Shown: in pieces, positions 26,860 to 35,741 of the stretch | Position numbering within the stretch: the first letter of the stretch is position 1 | Layout of the letters: every line of letters begins with the position of its first letter | Assembly: GCA_001657325.1 (NCBI GenBank) | Contig: LWRO01000005.1 | Location: forward strand, 248,001 to 312,000 | Direction: 5' to 3' | DNA: 64,000 nucleotides | DNA from: Geitlerinema sp. BBD 1991-9 | Lineage (GTDB): Bacteria; Cyanobacteriota; Cyanobacteriia; Cyanobacteriales; Geitlerinemataceae | Position numbers and translations under genes: made by a program | Notes under the pieces: generated by a model | The model's database searches: none | What the model was told of the DNA's origin: nothing | The model's input: the letters and a program-made list of their open reading frames with translations, nothing else

Positions 26860-29196
26860 ATGACTCAGAAAACCATTGCCTTGGTGGGTAATCCCAACTG
26901 TGGGAAAACCACCTTGTTTAATGCCTTTACCGGGACGAACCAACGCACGGGAAACTGGCCGGGGGTGACCGTCGATCGAAAAGAGGGCGAATACCAACAC
27001 AACGGGCTTAAAATTACCATCGTCGATCTCCCCGGTGTTTACGCCCTCGACGCAGAAGACGGCGATGCGGGACTCGACGAACAAATCGCCCGAGATTATT
27101 TAATGTCGGAACAAGCCGACCTGACGGTGAATATCGTCGATGCCTCCAACCTCGAGCGCAACCTGTATTTGACGACGCAGATTTTAGAAATGCGCCTTCC
27201 GATGTTGGTTGCGCTGAACATGATCGATATCGCGAAAGAACGTGGTGTCTCGATCGATCCGGTTGAGTTGTCGAAGCGATTGGGATGTCCGGTGATTCCC
27301 CTCGTCGCGTCCCGAGGTGAAGGCGTAACAACTTTAGGCGATGCCATCGAACGAGGATTGCAAGATTTAGCCGTTCCGCCCACTTACGTCGCGTATCCCG
27401 CCGTCGTCGAAGATGCCATTGGCGAACTCGTTCCGTTTATTGAAGAGCGTCGCCCCAATGCCCCAGTCGATCCCCGCTGGACGGCGTTGAAGCTTTTGGA
27501 ATACGAAGATTCCGTCGCTCCGGACCTACAAGGACGAGAACTCGATCTCATCGTCGTTCCCCATCGTCGCAAAATTCGGCAAGTTCTCGGAGAAGATCTG
27601 GATTTGATCGTCGCCGACAGCCGTTATGGATTCATCCATCAAGTGACGGAGGGAACGCTCGATCGAACCCGAGAAGTCAGTACGACCCTTTCCGATCGCA
27701 TCGATCGCATCGTCCTCAATCGCTGGTTGGGAATTCCCGTTTTCCTGCTGGTGATGTATCTGATGTTTTTGTTCTCCATTAACATCAGCAGCGCCTTTAT
27801 CGACTTTTTCGACATTCTCGCCGGAACGATTTTCGTCGATGGCTTGGCGAATCTGATGGAAAGCTTTAACGCTCCGAATTGGTCGATCGCGCTTTTAGCT
27901 GACGGAGCTGGCGGCGGGATTCAAACGGTGGCGACATTTATTCCCGTCATCGGTTTCATGTTCCTGTTTCTAGCCTTTCTCGAAGATTCCGGGTATATGG
28001 CGCGGGCCGCGTTCGTCATGGATCGATTCATGCGCTTCGTGGGACTTCCCGGTAAATCTTTCGTACCGATGTTGGTGGGATTTGGCTGTAACGTTCCGGC
28101 GATCATGGCGGCGCGAACGCTGGAAAACCGGCGAGATCGTCTGATGACGATTATGATGAATCCCTTCATGTCCTGTGGCGCGAGACTGCCCGTATACGCG
28201 CTCTTTGCGGCGGCGTTCTTCCCCATCGGCGGACAAAACCTCGTATTCGGATTGTATCTTTTGGGAATTGTCGCCGCGATTCTCACGGGATTGATTCTGA
28301 AAAACACGCTCCTCAAAGGCGAATCTTCCCCGTTCGTCATGGAATTACCGCCCTATCACTTACCGACGGCGAAGGGGATCTTGCTGAGAACCTGGGATCG
28401 GTTGAAAGCATTCATCGCAAAGGCGGGGAAAGTCATCATCTTAATGGTGATGGTGTTGGGTTTGTTGAATTCGATCGGAACTGACGGTTCGATCGGCAAC
28501 CAAGACAGCCAGAATTCTATTCTCAGCGCCACCAGTCAAGCCATTACTCCTATCTTTTCACCGATGGGTCTCCGCCAAGAAAACTGGCCGGCGACTGTGG
28601 GCATTTTCACCGGTGTATTTGCCAAAGAAGCGATGGTGGGTTCCCTCGATGCGATCTACGGTCAAATTGCCTCAGAAGAAGCTGTCACCACCGAGGAAGT
28701 TGAGGAAGAAGCGTTTGATTTCTGGGGCAACATCGGCGAAGCTTTTGCCAGCATTCCTGCTAACTTAGCGGAAATTCCCGGTGCGCTGCTCGATCCGTTC
28801 GGTTTGAACGTTGGAGAAGTGCAAGATACAGAAACCGCTGCTGAAGAACAGGAAGTCGCCCTGGGAACCTTCGGTCAGATGGTTCAGCGTTTCGACGGAA
28901 AAGTTGGAGCGTTTGCGTATCTGCTGTTTGTCTTACTGTATTTCCCCTGTGTGTCGGCAACAGCAGCCGTATACCGAGAAACGAACTGGCGTTGGACGCT
29001 ATTTGCTGCCTTGTGGACGACGGGCTTAGCCTACTGGGTGGCGACGATGTTCTATCAAGTGGCAACGTTCTCAAGACATCCCGGTTCTTCGACCGGGTGG
29101 ATTGTCGCCATGTTAGCCGTGATGGGGGCAACGTTGGGCGTACTGTGGAATTTGCGGCCGACCCGTCGCAAAGCTCAACAGCTCTCCGGTACTTAA
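26860..29196 (+). CDS. feoB: Ferrous iron transporter FeoB
   Basis: 778 aa from ATG 26860; the frame opens further upstream only inside feoA2. The N-terminal G domain shows G1 IALVGNPNCGKTTLFNAFTG, G2 in GNWPGVTVDRKEG, G3 VDLPGVYAL, and G4-like ALNMIDIAKERG. The membrane part has the two gate motifs, for example EDSGYMARAAFVMDRFMR, LVGFGCNVPAIMAARTLENR and FMSCGARLPVYALFAAAFFP. An acidic insertion (about residues 608-670, EEAVTTEEVEEEAFDFWG) is present between late membrane spans, as in many FeoBs. It imports Fe(II) across the cytoplasmic membrane. Confidence 0.97.
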   Translation: MTQKTIALVGNPNCGKTTLFNAFTGTNQRTGNWPGVTVDRKEGEYQHNGLKITIVDLPGVYALDAEDGDAGLDEQIARDYLMSEQADLTVNIVDASNLERNLYLTTQILEMRLPMLVALNMIDIAKERGVSIDPVELSKRLGCPVIPLVASRGEGVTTLGDAIERGLQDLAVPPTYVAYPAVVEDAIGELVPFIEERRPNAPVDPRWTALKLLEYEDSVAPDLQGRELDLIVVPHRRKIRQVLGEDLDLIVADSRYGFIHQVTEGTLDRTREVSTTLSDRIDRIVLNRWLGIPVFLLVMYLMFLFSINISSAFIDFFDILAGTIFVDGLANLMESFNAPNWSIALLADGAGGGIQTVATFIPVIGFMFLFLAFLEDSGYMARAAFVMDRFMRFVGLPGKSFVPMLVGFGCNVPAIMAARTLENRRDRLMTIMMNPFMSCGARLPVYALFAAAFFPIGGQNLVFGLYLLGIVAAILTGLILKNTLLKGESSPFVMELPPYHLPTAKGILLRTWDRLKAFIAKAGKVIILMVMVLGLLNSIGTDGSIGNQDSQNSILSATSQAITPIFSPMGLRQENWPATVGIFTGVFAKEAMVGSLDAIYGQIASEEAVTTEEVEEEAFDFWGNIGEAFASIPANLAEIPGALLDPFGLNVGEVQDTETAAEEQEVALGTFGQMVQRFDGKVGAFAYLLFVLLYFPCVSATAAVYRETNWRWTLFAALWTTGLAYWVATMFYQVATFSRHPGSSTGWIVAMLAVMGATLGVLWNLRPTRRKAQQLSGT

Positions 29197-29207
29197 AACT
29201 TTGCGAA

Positions 29208-29237
29208 GGTAGAGACGTTACAAACAGCGTCTCTACC
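29208..29237 (+). terminator. GTAGAG-type hairpin after feoB
   Basis: GGTAGAGACG (29208-29217) pairs perfectly with CGTCTCTACC (29228-29237) around a 10-nt loop, 12 nt after the feoB stop. No T-run follows. It belongs to a set of GTAGAG hairpins at gene ends in this window (also 43513, 50991, 54752). Confidence 0.6.
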
Positions 29238-29352
29238 ACACTCTTGAAGTCTAGATTTTCGATTCGCCGCTTCAACAATGAAATGCCATTGATTGAGCTT
29301 TGGGAGGGGGAGACTTCACCGGCTGAATCTCAAGACTGTAAAAATCGTTGTC

Positions 29353-29417
29353 GGTGCGTTACGCGGGCATCTAATTCATCTCGACTTCAACCGAATTTTG
29401 TAGCCCGCTAACACACC
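29353..29417. repeat. MITE-like palindromic element
   Basis: GGTGCGTTACGCGGGC (29353-29368) and GCCCGCTAACACACC (29403-29417) are imperfect inverted repeats around about 34 bases, followed by CTACACCTCA. This resembles the small GGTGCGTTA...TAACGCACC elements scattered in cyanobacterial genomes. A related piece, GCACCCTACACCTCA, lies near 14780. It sits between feoB and feoC in the 350-base gap; the rest of that gap shows only AT-rich sequence before feoC. Confidence 0.6.
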
Positions 29418-29546
29418 CTACACCTCATGTTTTGGCAAAAATGAGTCCACCCGGACTTACCTCTACAGCATTTTTTTAACTTATATCTTTTGGGTAATTC
29501 TAGTCCCAATATATTCTGAGTTTATCGAATTAGAGGTTGTTTCTTG

Positions 29547-29768
29547 ATGATTTTACGCGATTTACAAACGTATTTAAAAGAACGAGGAAAAGTTCCTTTA
29601 TCGGAAATTGCCATGCATTTCAGAATGGATGGAAAAGCGCTCCAGCCCATGTTAGAAAAGCTCGTTCGGAAAGGTCGAGTGCGCCAACTGCCTGGTGTCA
29701 GTAGTTGTGGAGAGTGTTGTAAGTGCGATCCGGCGTTACTGGAAGTTTACGAGTGGGTAGAACAGTAG
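29547..29768 (+). CDS. feoC: FeoC-like [Fe-S]-dependent regulator
   Basis: 73 aa from ATG 29547, with GAGG ten bases upstream; a TTG one codon earlier is less likely. A small winged-helix domain (MILRDLQTYLKERGKVPLSE, IAMHFRMDGKALQPMLEKLV) is followed by a cysteine loop SSCGECCKCDP, matching the Cys pattern of FeoC, which binds an oxygen-sensitive iron-sulfur cluster and modulates FeoB. Position at the end of the feo locus agrees. It is separated from feoB by 350 bases including a hairpin and a small repeat element, so it probably has its own promoter. Confidence 0.88.
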   Translation: MILRDLQTYLKERGKVPLSEIAMHFRMDGKALQPMLEKLVRKGRVRQLPGVSSCGECCKCDPALLEVYEWVEQ

Positions 29769-29954
29769 ATCGAGTTCGGGAAGGACACATTTTTTCGATC
29801 GACATCCTTTTGGAACGAACTCGGAGGCAGTGAGCGAGAGTTCAGACAGTATCAAAAAGTCTGATGGCGAATTGTCCCACTCTGCCGCTTAGCCTCTTCA
29901 GATAAATAGATAAACGCACGACGACTCCAGCCCAACTGCTCGCCTCACAATCCG

Positions 29955-32267
29955 TTAACCGTCCTCGTTTTGCGACACGGGACAATTCCTTTGGCTGCTC
30001 TCTTCGAGTAACTCAAAACCGGCTTGTTGAAATTTCGACCATTCAACCCAACCCTGAAAACCTTCGTTAGACTCGTTCGGCGCATCGATCGAATCGCACG
30101 AATGCAGTTCCAGCCAGATTTGAGAGCGATTCCCTTCGCGGCGATTTTGAACCACCTGTCCCACTCGCACGACACGTTCGGGTTGTAGGTCGAACGAGAG
30201 GATTGGCGCGTCACTGCGGGGGCGAGTTCGGAGGACGAGAGAAGATTGCAAGCGGACGATCGTACCCGAGTCGGGAACAGGCCGTTCGCCAGGTTCGGGA
30301 AACAGCGTATTTTCTGGTTGAGGTGTCGAGGTCGAAGGTGGCGTATCGGGGCGATCTGATAAACCTCGATCGGCGAATCCGAGTCGGCCGACGTGATAGA
30401 CGATCGAGCCAGCAATACCGATCGACAATGCCATCACGATGGCCGCACCAATGGGACTGTACGAGGAACGCGGTGTCGGCGGCGACAGAAATTCGGTCGA
30501 ACTGGTGTTATCGTCTTCCTGTCGCGAGAGCGTGACGGTTTCGTTATTGTCAGCTTTCGGTAAGTTGTCAAAGCAGGCGAGGAGTGCTTTCGACGAAAAC
30601 TCAACCCCTGCTTTCGGGCGCACGCGCACCCGCACGAGGGCAACCGTCACGTTATCGTGGCCGTTGTGAGTGTTGGCAATTTCGACCAGGCGTACGGCGA
30701 CACTTTGAAGGTCAAGATCGCCTCGATCCTCTAAAAGCGGTTGAATTTCGCTGTGCCAAGACTGTTCGACGCGATCGTAATCGCTCAACCCGTCCGAACA
30801 GAGCAAACAGATACAGTCTTCGTCAATGACAAAGCGGTTGATGGTGGGATGGAGGTTGTACGACGGCCCCATGCCCAGCGCTTGAATTAACGACCCGGCT
30901 GCGGTTTGTTGGAGGGCCTCGCGATAGAACGCATAGCCGAGGCGGACTTCCCGCGTGGCCACGTCGTCGTCGAGGGTGATGGGATAGCAACCGTAACGGG
31001 AAATCAGGTAAGCGCGACTGTCGCCGATGTGCGTGACGTAAAGGTCTCGATCGATCGTCATCGCCATCACGAGAGTCGTCCCCATTCGCTGGCGGCCGTG
31101 CCGTTGTTCGAGGTTGTTTCGATCGCCGATCGTATCGTTCGCTTCAAAAATCGCGTGTTTGACCGACGACACCAGTTCCAGGCGCGTGCGAGCGGCGATC
31201 GAGGAATGGCGACGAGAGGACAACCGAGGCCGTTCGCGATCGCGGACGGCGGCCGAGTTACTATTTGAAACGCGGCTCGTTCCTGGCATCGCATCGCGCA
31301 GGTTGCGCTCGACAATGTGAATGGCGAGGTTCGAGGCGATATCTCCCCCTTCGTGGCCGCCGACCCCGTCACAGACGATGGCCAGGGTCTGGTTCGACGA
31401 TTCCGTGACGTTCCCGGCAACGGGATAACAGGCATCTTCGTTACGAGCGCGACTCGGGCCGCGATCGGAAAGGGTCGCCGTTTGGGTTTGATACTGGTAG
31501 CTACGAGATACGAGATCGAGGGCACGATCGAGGACGAGGAAGAGTTGCTCGATCGTCGCGATCTGACCTTGACACAGAGACGCACAAAGTCGATCGAGGA
31601 AATCTTGCAACGCGGGCGCACTGTTGTTAATCCAGCGCGACCACAGTTGACCGAGTTGCGATAAAGTCGGCGGGGTACTATCGTAAGACAAATCCGACAA
31701 GCGCACGAAGCCCCCTTCAACCCGAAGCCGTTCTAAATCGAGCAAACTCGACCCTACCCCTTCTTGCACGAAGGGTTCCCATAACTGGGCGATCTGCCAG
31801 AGCCAATTGAGTTGTCGTAAGGGGTCGGCCTCAGTCCAGGATCGATCGAGGCTCGGTTGCAATTCCCAACACCCCAAAGACGTTTCCCGAATGGGGGCGT
31901 TTTCAAGCAGCCAAACGGTCTGTCCTTTAAGCTGTGAAGGTGCGCCTGCGCGACCGTACACTTGGGGAAGATGCCAGCGATAGGGAAACAACCGCAGATA
32001 AGGTTCGAGCGCTTTAGGTACCATTTCCGGTAGATCTGGAAACAGCCCCGGCCGCGTGTCGAGAACAATGCGAGACCCTTTAAGCAAATATCGATCGCCC
32101 CACAGCTCGCCCAACTGAGCTTCCTGGATATCGTCCTCCAAGGAAATCGCCCACAGATAGCGCTTGGGTAAGGCGGTGCGACAGATTTGGCAAAACTCGT
32201 GTTTTTCCAGGTTGGTCGCCTGACAGGTTGGGTTGGGACAATACAGCTTTGCCGATGATTCGTGCAT
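29955..32267 (-). CDS. PP2C-type protein phosphatase with zinc-ribbon N-terminus and SH3-like tail
   Basis: 770 aa from ATG 32267. The N-terminus is a zinc ribbon (LYCPNPTCQATNLEKHEFCQ, then ICRTALPKRY). About residues 40-260 look like a degenerate kinase-like or adaptor region. The PP2C domain (about 268-550) has SDRGPSRARNEDACYPV, LAIVCDGVGGHEGGDIASNL, VTHIGDSRAYLI, CLLCSDGLSDYD and HNGHDNVTVALV, so all metal-binding aspartates are present. A single membrane span follows (about 597-617, IGAAIVMALSIGIAGSIVYH), then an SH3-type domain (about 660-750, TIVRLQSSLVLRTRPRSDAP). It is a manganese/magnesium-dependent Ser/Thr phosphatase anchored to the membrane. Its targets are unknown. Confidence 0.9.
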   Translation of the reverse strand: MHESSAKLYCPNPTCQATNLEKHEFCQICRTALPKRYLWAISLEDDIQEAQLGELWGDRYLLKGSRIVLDTRPGLFPDLPEMVPKALEPYLRLFPYRWHLPQVYGRAGAPSQLKGQTVWLLENAPIRETSLGCWELQPSLDRSWTEADPLRQLNWLWQIAQLWEPFVQEGVGSSLLDLERLRVEGGFVRLSDLSYDSTPPTLSQLGQLWSRWINNSAPALQDFLDRLCASLCQGQIATIEQLFLVLDRALDLVSRSYQYQTQTATLSDRGPSRARNEDACYPVAGNVTESSNQTLAIVCDGVGGHEGGDIASNLAIHIVERNLRDAMPGTSRVSNSNSAAVRDRERPRLSSRRHSSIAARTRLELVSSVKHAIFEANDTIGDRNNLEQRHGRQRMGTTLVMAMTIDRDLYVTHIGDSRAYLISRYGCYPITLDDDVATREVRLGYAFYREALQQTAAGSLIQALGMGPSYNLHPTINRFVIDEDCICLLCSDGLSDYDRVEQSWHSEIQPLLEDRGDLDLQSVAVRLVEIANTHNGHDNVTVALVRVRVRPKAGVEFSSKALLACFDNLPKADNNETVTLSRQEDDNTSSTEFLSPPTPRSSYSPIGAAIVMALSIGIAGSIVYHVGRLGFADRGLSDRPDTPPSTSTPQPENTLFPEPGERPVPDSGTIVRLQSSLVLRTRPRSDAPILSFDLQPERVVRVGQVVQNRREGNRSQIWLELHSCDSIDAPNESNEGFQGWVEWSKFQQAGFELLEESSQRNCPVSQNEDG

Positions 32268-32989
32268 GGGGGATTGTCAGGGGCAATAGGAATTCAGCGG
32301 TTGTCGAGCGAACGACCCGTGGTTTTCGCCAGACACCGATTCCCGTTCGCTGAAAGGAAACCCCTGGATCGGAATTTCCGAACCGTGAGTTGCCTTGAAC
32401 GCAAGCTGCGAACGATCGAGCCGCTTAACCATTTTGACTTACTCTGCAATCAGTCTGATACCCGGGTCGAAGGTTTTCAGAATTGTTGTCGAGATTTTTG
32501 GGGGTTTTCTCGATCGTCATTTCCCAAGGAGAGATAACAAGTACGTCCCATCCCATCCACTCCATCGGTTGTTGGAGACTCGGTTTTCCGCCGAACGATG
32601 CCCTGATTCGATTCACTGGCGAAGATGTGAAGCAACCCCAAAGGATTGACCGACGCCAAAATTGGTGTGTAGAACCCCAAGCCTTGGCTCGAGCAGTGGT
32701 TTCACTTCGACAGTTCGTCAGTCGTTGCAAGTGGTCGTTCGGTGCGTGAGACCGACTTCCACTTTCAGTACGCTGTTTGAGTCAGTGTTACGCTAATTAT
32801 AATTCGTGTCAGTCCACTCCCCCACTTGTGGCACGTGGCACTGCACCCTCGTGACATTTCTGTAGGAATTTCTCCGATCCGATCTCTGGCGTCGGGAAGT
32901 TCCAAAATCGTCTCAACAGTCAGTCCAAATAGTTAGCCCAGCGCCAATGTTGGATAACTTCAACGGTTGAAAAGGGAACGGCAGGGATT
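32268..32989. other. Intergenic region, no gene seen
   Basis: 722 bases between the divergent starts of the PP2C gene and the gene at 32990. Several short frames exist, but their compositions are Arg/Ser-rich and unlike proteins. I see no tRNA, repeat or clear promoter. It must contain the promoters of both flanking genes. Confidence 0.5.
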
Positions 32990-33514
32990 ATGGAATCGAA
33001 ACGGATATGGCAATACGGTAGCACTCACCCCGACAACGCCGAGAATTTAGAAACGATCCGTCGGTGGTGGGGCAATCTCGACGGACAACCGATCGTCTGG
33101 CAACAGCGTTTAATTCCCGATAGTGGCAATCCAGACGAATTGGATTGGGAATTGCAACGGTTCGACGATCGATTTACGCTGACGGCCCCAGAACTCAAAG
33201 GCATTACGATTTACTGGCGAAAACCGGAGGAACGGGACGCACATAACATTACCGCTCGCCAAATCGAATTAGACGAAGCTCGGCAGCAACTCTATATCTA
33301 CTCGAAAGCACAACCGAACGTCGTGTTGCGGGTCGCGTTACCGTCGGTCGCGTATGAGTCGATCGAGTTGAAACCGTCACATTTGAGGTGCGTGACGGGA
33401 GAGGGTAAGGCAGTACTCGTATTTCGCGATGAGTCTCAGTTGCTCGAAGTGAAGGTGAAGTTAGACACACTGGCTTGGGAGCAACTTCAGCAGCAACTTT
33501 CCCCCCCGAACTAG
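32990..33514 (+). CDS. Uncharacterised protein
   Basis: 174 aa from ATG 32990 with a modest AGGGA just before it. The composition is that of a soluble, mostly beta protein: IWQYGSTHPDNAENLETIRR, WQQRLIPDSG, FTLTAPELKGITIYWRKPEE, QLYIYSKAQPNVVLRVALPS, KAVLVFRDESQLLEVKVKLD. No signal peptide, membrane span or known motif is seen. I do not recognise the family. Coding is supported by length, base composition and a clean stop. It converges on the short gene at 33530-33793 with a 15-nt gap. Confidence 0.7.
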   Translation: MESKRIWQYGSTHPDNAENLETIRRWWGNLDGQPIVWQQRLIPDSGNPDELDWELQRFDDRFTLTAPELKGITIYWRKPEERDAHNITARQIELDEARQQLYIYSKAQPNVVLRVALPSVAYESIELKPSHLRCVTGEGKAVLVFRDESQLLEVKVKLDTLAWEQLQQQLSPPN

Positions 33515-33529
33515 CGGCGAGGCAGGGGT

Positions 33530-33793
33530 TCAATCTACAATTTTTTCAAGTAATGCCGTCCAAGCGTGAGTGGTGTCGAGATACTCTTCGATCTCGACTA
33601 CTCGATAACAGACGGTTCCCGTACCATCGGGTAGCAAGAGAACGTCCCCGGATTTCGGGAGACGGCAGGTACTGGTCAAGTAGGCACTTTGACCGTTATC
33701 GGTCGCCTCGAAGATGTAATCCTCGATCGGGGAGTAGCAAGTGTAGTCGTGAGTTCGCGATTGCGGACGACGACCACCAAACAGCCAATTCAT
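33530..33793 (-). CDS. Small uncharacterised protein
   Basis: 87 aa from ATG 33793; the frame extends 19 codons upstream to 33850, but MNWLFGGRRPQSRTHDYTCY looks like a natural start. The rest, DYIFEATDNGQSAYLTSTCR, LPKSGDVLLLPDGTGTVCYR and VVEIEEYLDTTHAWTALLEK, reads like a small beta domain similar to short cyanobacterial proteins I have seen without a function. No membrane span. Confidence 0.6.
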   Translation of the reverse strand: MNWLFGGRRPQSRTHDYTCYSPIEDYIFEATDNGQSAYLTSTCRLPKSGDVLLLPDGTGTVCYRVVEIEEYLDTTHAWTALLEKIVD

Positions 33794-34120
33794 GGCAGTT
33801 TCCAAAGTAGCACTGACGAGAAACACGGGTCGTGCGTCTGAGTGGGACAAAGTATTCAGTCGGAGTGCTTAGTCAGATGGTTGAGTCCAACGGTCTGCCG
33901 ACCGGACTTGAGTTTTAGCGTGATTTACACGCTCGATGCCAGAAGTTGGGCCAAATCTCCCGTTCGATCTGAGTCAGTTCAAAACGGTTGACAACGGATA
34001 GGAACCTGGATTGGGGAGGGGAGAAATAAGTTCCCACGACCGGGAAAGGTCGTTCCCTAGGTTTCTTAATTGGAAACTTTTCTCTCTTAAATCTTACCAA
34101 CTCGATCGAAGGTTGAGAGA
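33794..34120. other. Intergenic region, one weak hairpin
   Basis: 327 bases. ACGACC (34036-34041) pairs GGTCGT (34048-34053) within a longer imperfect dyad; it could be a weak terminator or operator. Nothing else is recognised. Confidence 0.4.
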
Positions 34121-35266
34121 TTATTTTAAGATAGTTTTCTTTTTAACGATTTCGTTCGGGGCGAGGGTCTTTGACGATCGAGGGTAGTGTTGGACTTGCC
34201 CGGTTCGCGGGTCGAACGCAAACATGCGATCGAGGGGAAATCTAACCCAGACTCGATCGCCTGGATTGAGAGGTTGAGTCGGTGCGATGAAAAAGTTCAA
34301 GATCGCCAGCATCTCGTCTTCCGCTGAGGAGACAATCGCTCGCACGAGAGTTTCTCGTCCCAAGGGTTCGACGATACTCACGCACACGGGAAAGTGTCCG
34401 GTGTCTGCATCGGCGATCTCCACGTCTTCGGGACGAATACCCAGCTCAACACGCTGTCCCGGTTTTAAACCTTGCCAGTCCGGTAGTGGGGGAAACGGCT
34501 GACGAGCGATCTCGAATTGCGTCCCGTCGTAAGTTCCATCGAGGAGGTTCATGGGTGGACTGCCGAGAAACGACGCGACCATGCGGTTGCTGGGGCGAGC
34601 GTACAGCTCGAGAGGGGTTCCGATTTGCTGAATGCGTCCCCCATCGAGTACGACAATTCGATCGGCTAGGGTCATCGCTTCAACGCGATCGTGGGTAACG
34701 TAAATTGTCGTTACTCGGAATTGCTGGTGGAGTTCTTTTAACTGCGCTCGCATTTCGTCTCGCAGTTGTGCGTCGAGATTACTGAGGGGTTCGTCGAGCA
34801 GGAAAACCTGGGGTTCGCGGACGATCGCCCGTCCGAGTGCGACACGCTGCTGCTGGCCGCCCGAGAGTTGTTTGGGTTTTCGATCGAGCAAGGAGGCGAG
34901 ATCGAGTCCCTTCGCCACGCGCTCGACACGATCTCGGATGGTATTTCGATCGACACCTCGCATTCGCAAGCCAAACGACAAGTTATCCGCAACGGTCATG
35001 TGGGGATAAAGGGCGTAGTTTTGAAAGACCATCGCCACATCTCGCTGACGGGCCGGAAGTCGGTTGACGCAGGTGTCGCCAATGTAAACGTTGCCCGACG
35101 TGGCGGTGTCCAATCCCGCAATCGTCCGCAAAATCGTCGATTTGCCGCAGCCCGACGGCCCGATCAGAACCCAAAACTCGCCATCGGGAATTTCAAACGT
35201 AATATTCTCGATGGCTGTGACGTGCTGAAATCGCCGTGTAATGCTTTCTAAGCTGACAGTTGCCAT
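34121..35266 (-). CDS. ABC transporter ATP-binding protein, MalK/UgpC type
   Basis: 381 aa from ATG 35266; the frame is open for 47 more codons but MATVSLESITRRFQHVTAIE is the family start. Walker A GPSGCGKST (residues 36-44), Q-loop MVFQNYALYPHMTV, signature LSGGQQQRVALGRAI, Walker B VFLLDEPLSNLD and switch His in TIYVTHDRVEAM are all intact. The C-terminal third (about 235-381) is the TOBE-type regulatory domain of CUT1 sugar importers (GIRPEDVEIADADTG). It should energise uptake of a sugar, glucosylglycerol or glycerol phosphate. No permease or binding protein is nearby, and one ATPase often serves several such systems. Confidence 0.92.
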   Translation of the reverse strand: MATVSLESITRRFQHVTAIENITFEIPDGEFWVLIGPSGCGKSTILRTIAGLDTATSGNVYIGDTCVNRLPARQRDVAMVFQNYALYPHMTVADNLSFGLRMRGVDRNTIRDRVERVAKGLDLASLLDRKPKQLSGGQQQRVALGRAIVREPQVFLLDEPLSNLDAQLRDEMRAQLKELHQQFRVTTIYVTHDRVEAMTLADRIVVLDGGRIQQIGTPLELYARPSNRMVASFLGSPPMNLLDGTYDGTQFEIARQPFPPLPDWQGLKPGQRVELGIRPEDVEIADADTGHFPVCVSIVEPLGRETLVRAIVSSAEDEMLAILNFFIAPTQPLNPGDRVWVRFPLDRMFAFDPRTGQVQHYPRSSKTLAPNEIVKKKTILK

Positions 35267-35741
35267 GGATTGCGATGAGTATTTTTCATACACCTGGTCA
35301 AGCGTGAGGTGTGTCGATCGTTCGATCGATATCGCGGATCGATCGTAGCACGTTCGACTTGCCGATTCCGTTCGCTTCTGGCACGAAAGCGAACCCTCGA
35401 TCGTCAAACTTCAACGTCCAGACGATGTCTAAACTCGATCGCATAGTCCAACCCATGCCAACAAAATCATCAACGTGTTCCACTTCAGACTGGCTTCGAT
35501 GGAAGTTCCAGTTGAATTCTCGCCGCTCGAATCGCTAGATCTCGAGAAAATTCGCAAAACTTCGCCATATTGCAATTCGCGATGACCAGCCAGGACGGAA
35601 TTTGCTGGGCGAGTATGTCAAGATAGGGGGCAGCAGGCCTCAAAAAACCCTGCAGTACGAGCGATAAACGAATCGCGACTGGTGACTGGTGACTGGTGAC
35701 TGGTGACTGGTGACTGCTCAAAAAACCCTACAGTACGAGCG
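35267..35741. other. Intergenic region with duplicated start segment
   Basis: 475 bases between the ABC ATPase (minus strand) and the glycosyltransferase (plus strand). The right end holds the heptanucleotide repeat described separately. About 36 bases around the glycosyltransferase start (35718-35753) have a near copy at 35640-35675. No gene is seen. Confidence 0.5.
35677..35715. repeat. Heptanucleotide tandem repeat (GACTGGT)n
   Basis: Five perfect copies of GACTGGT (35677-35711) followed by a degenerate GACTGCT. This is a short tandemly repeated repetitive sequence of the kind known in cyanobacteria. It is flanked by two copies of a segment containing AAAAAACCCT, CAGTACGAGCGAT and ACGAATC (35640-35675 and 35718-35753); in the left copy the ATG of the glycosyltransferase reads ATA. 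Confidence 0.9.

Noticed and set aside
32425-32749. Short frames on both strands in the gap before 32990
   Set aside because: Overlapping frames of similar length on opposite strands, neither protein-like.
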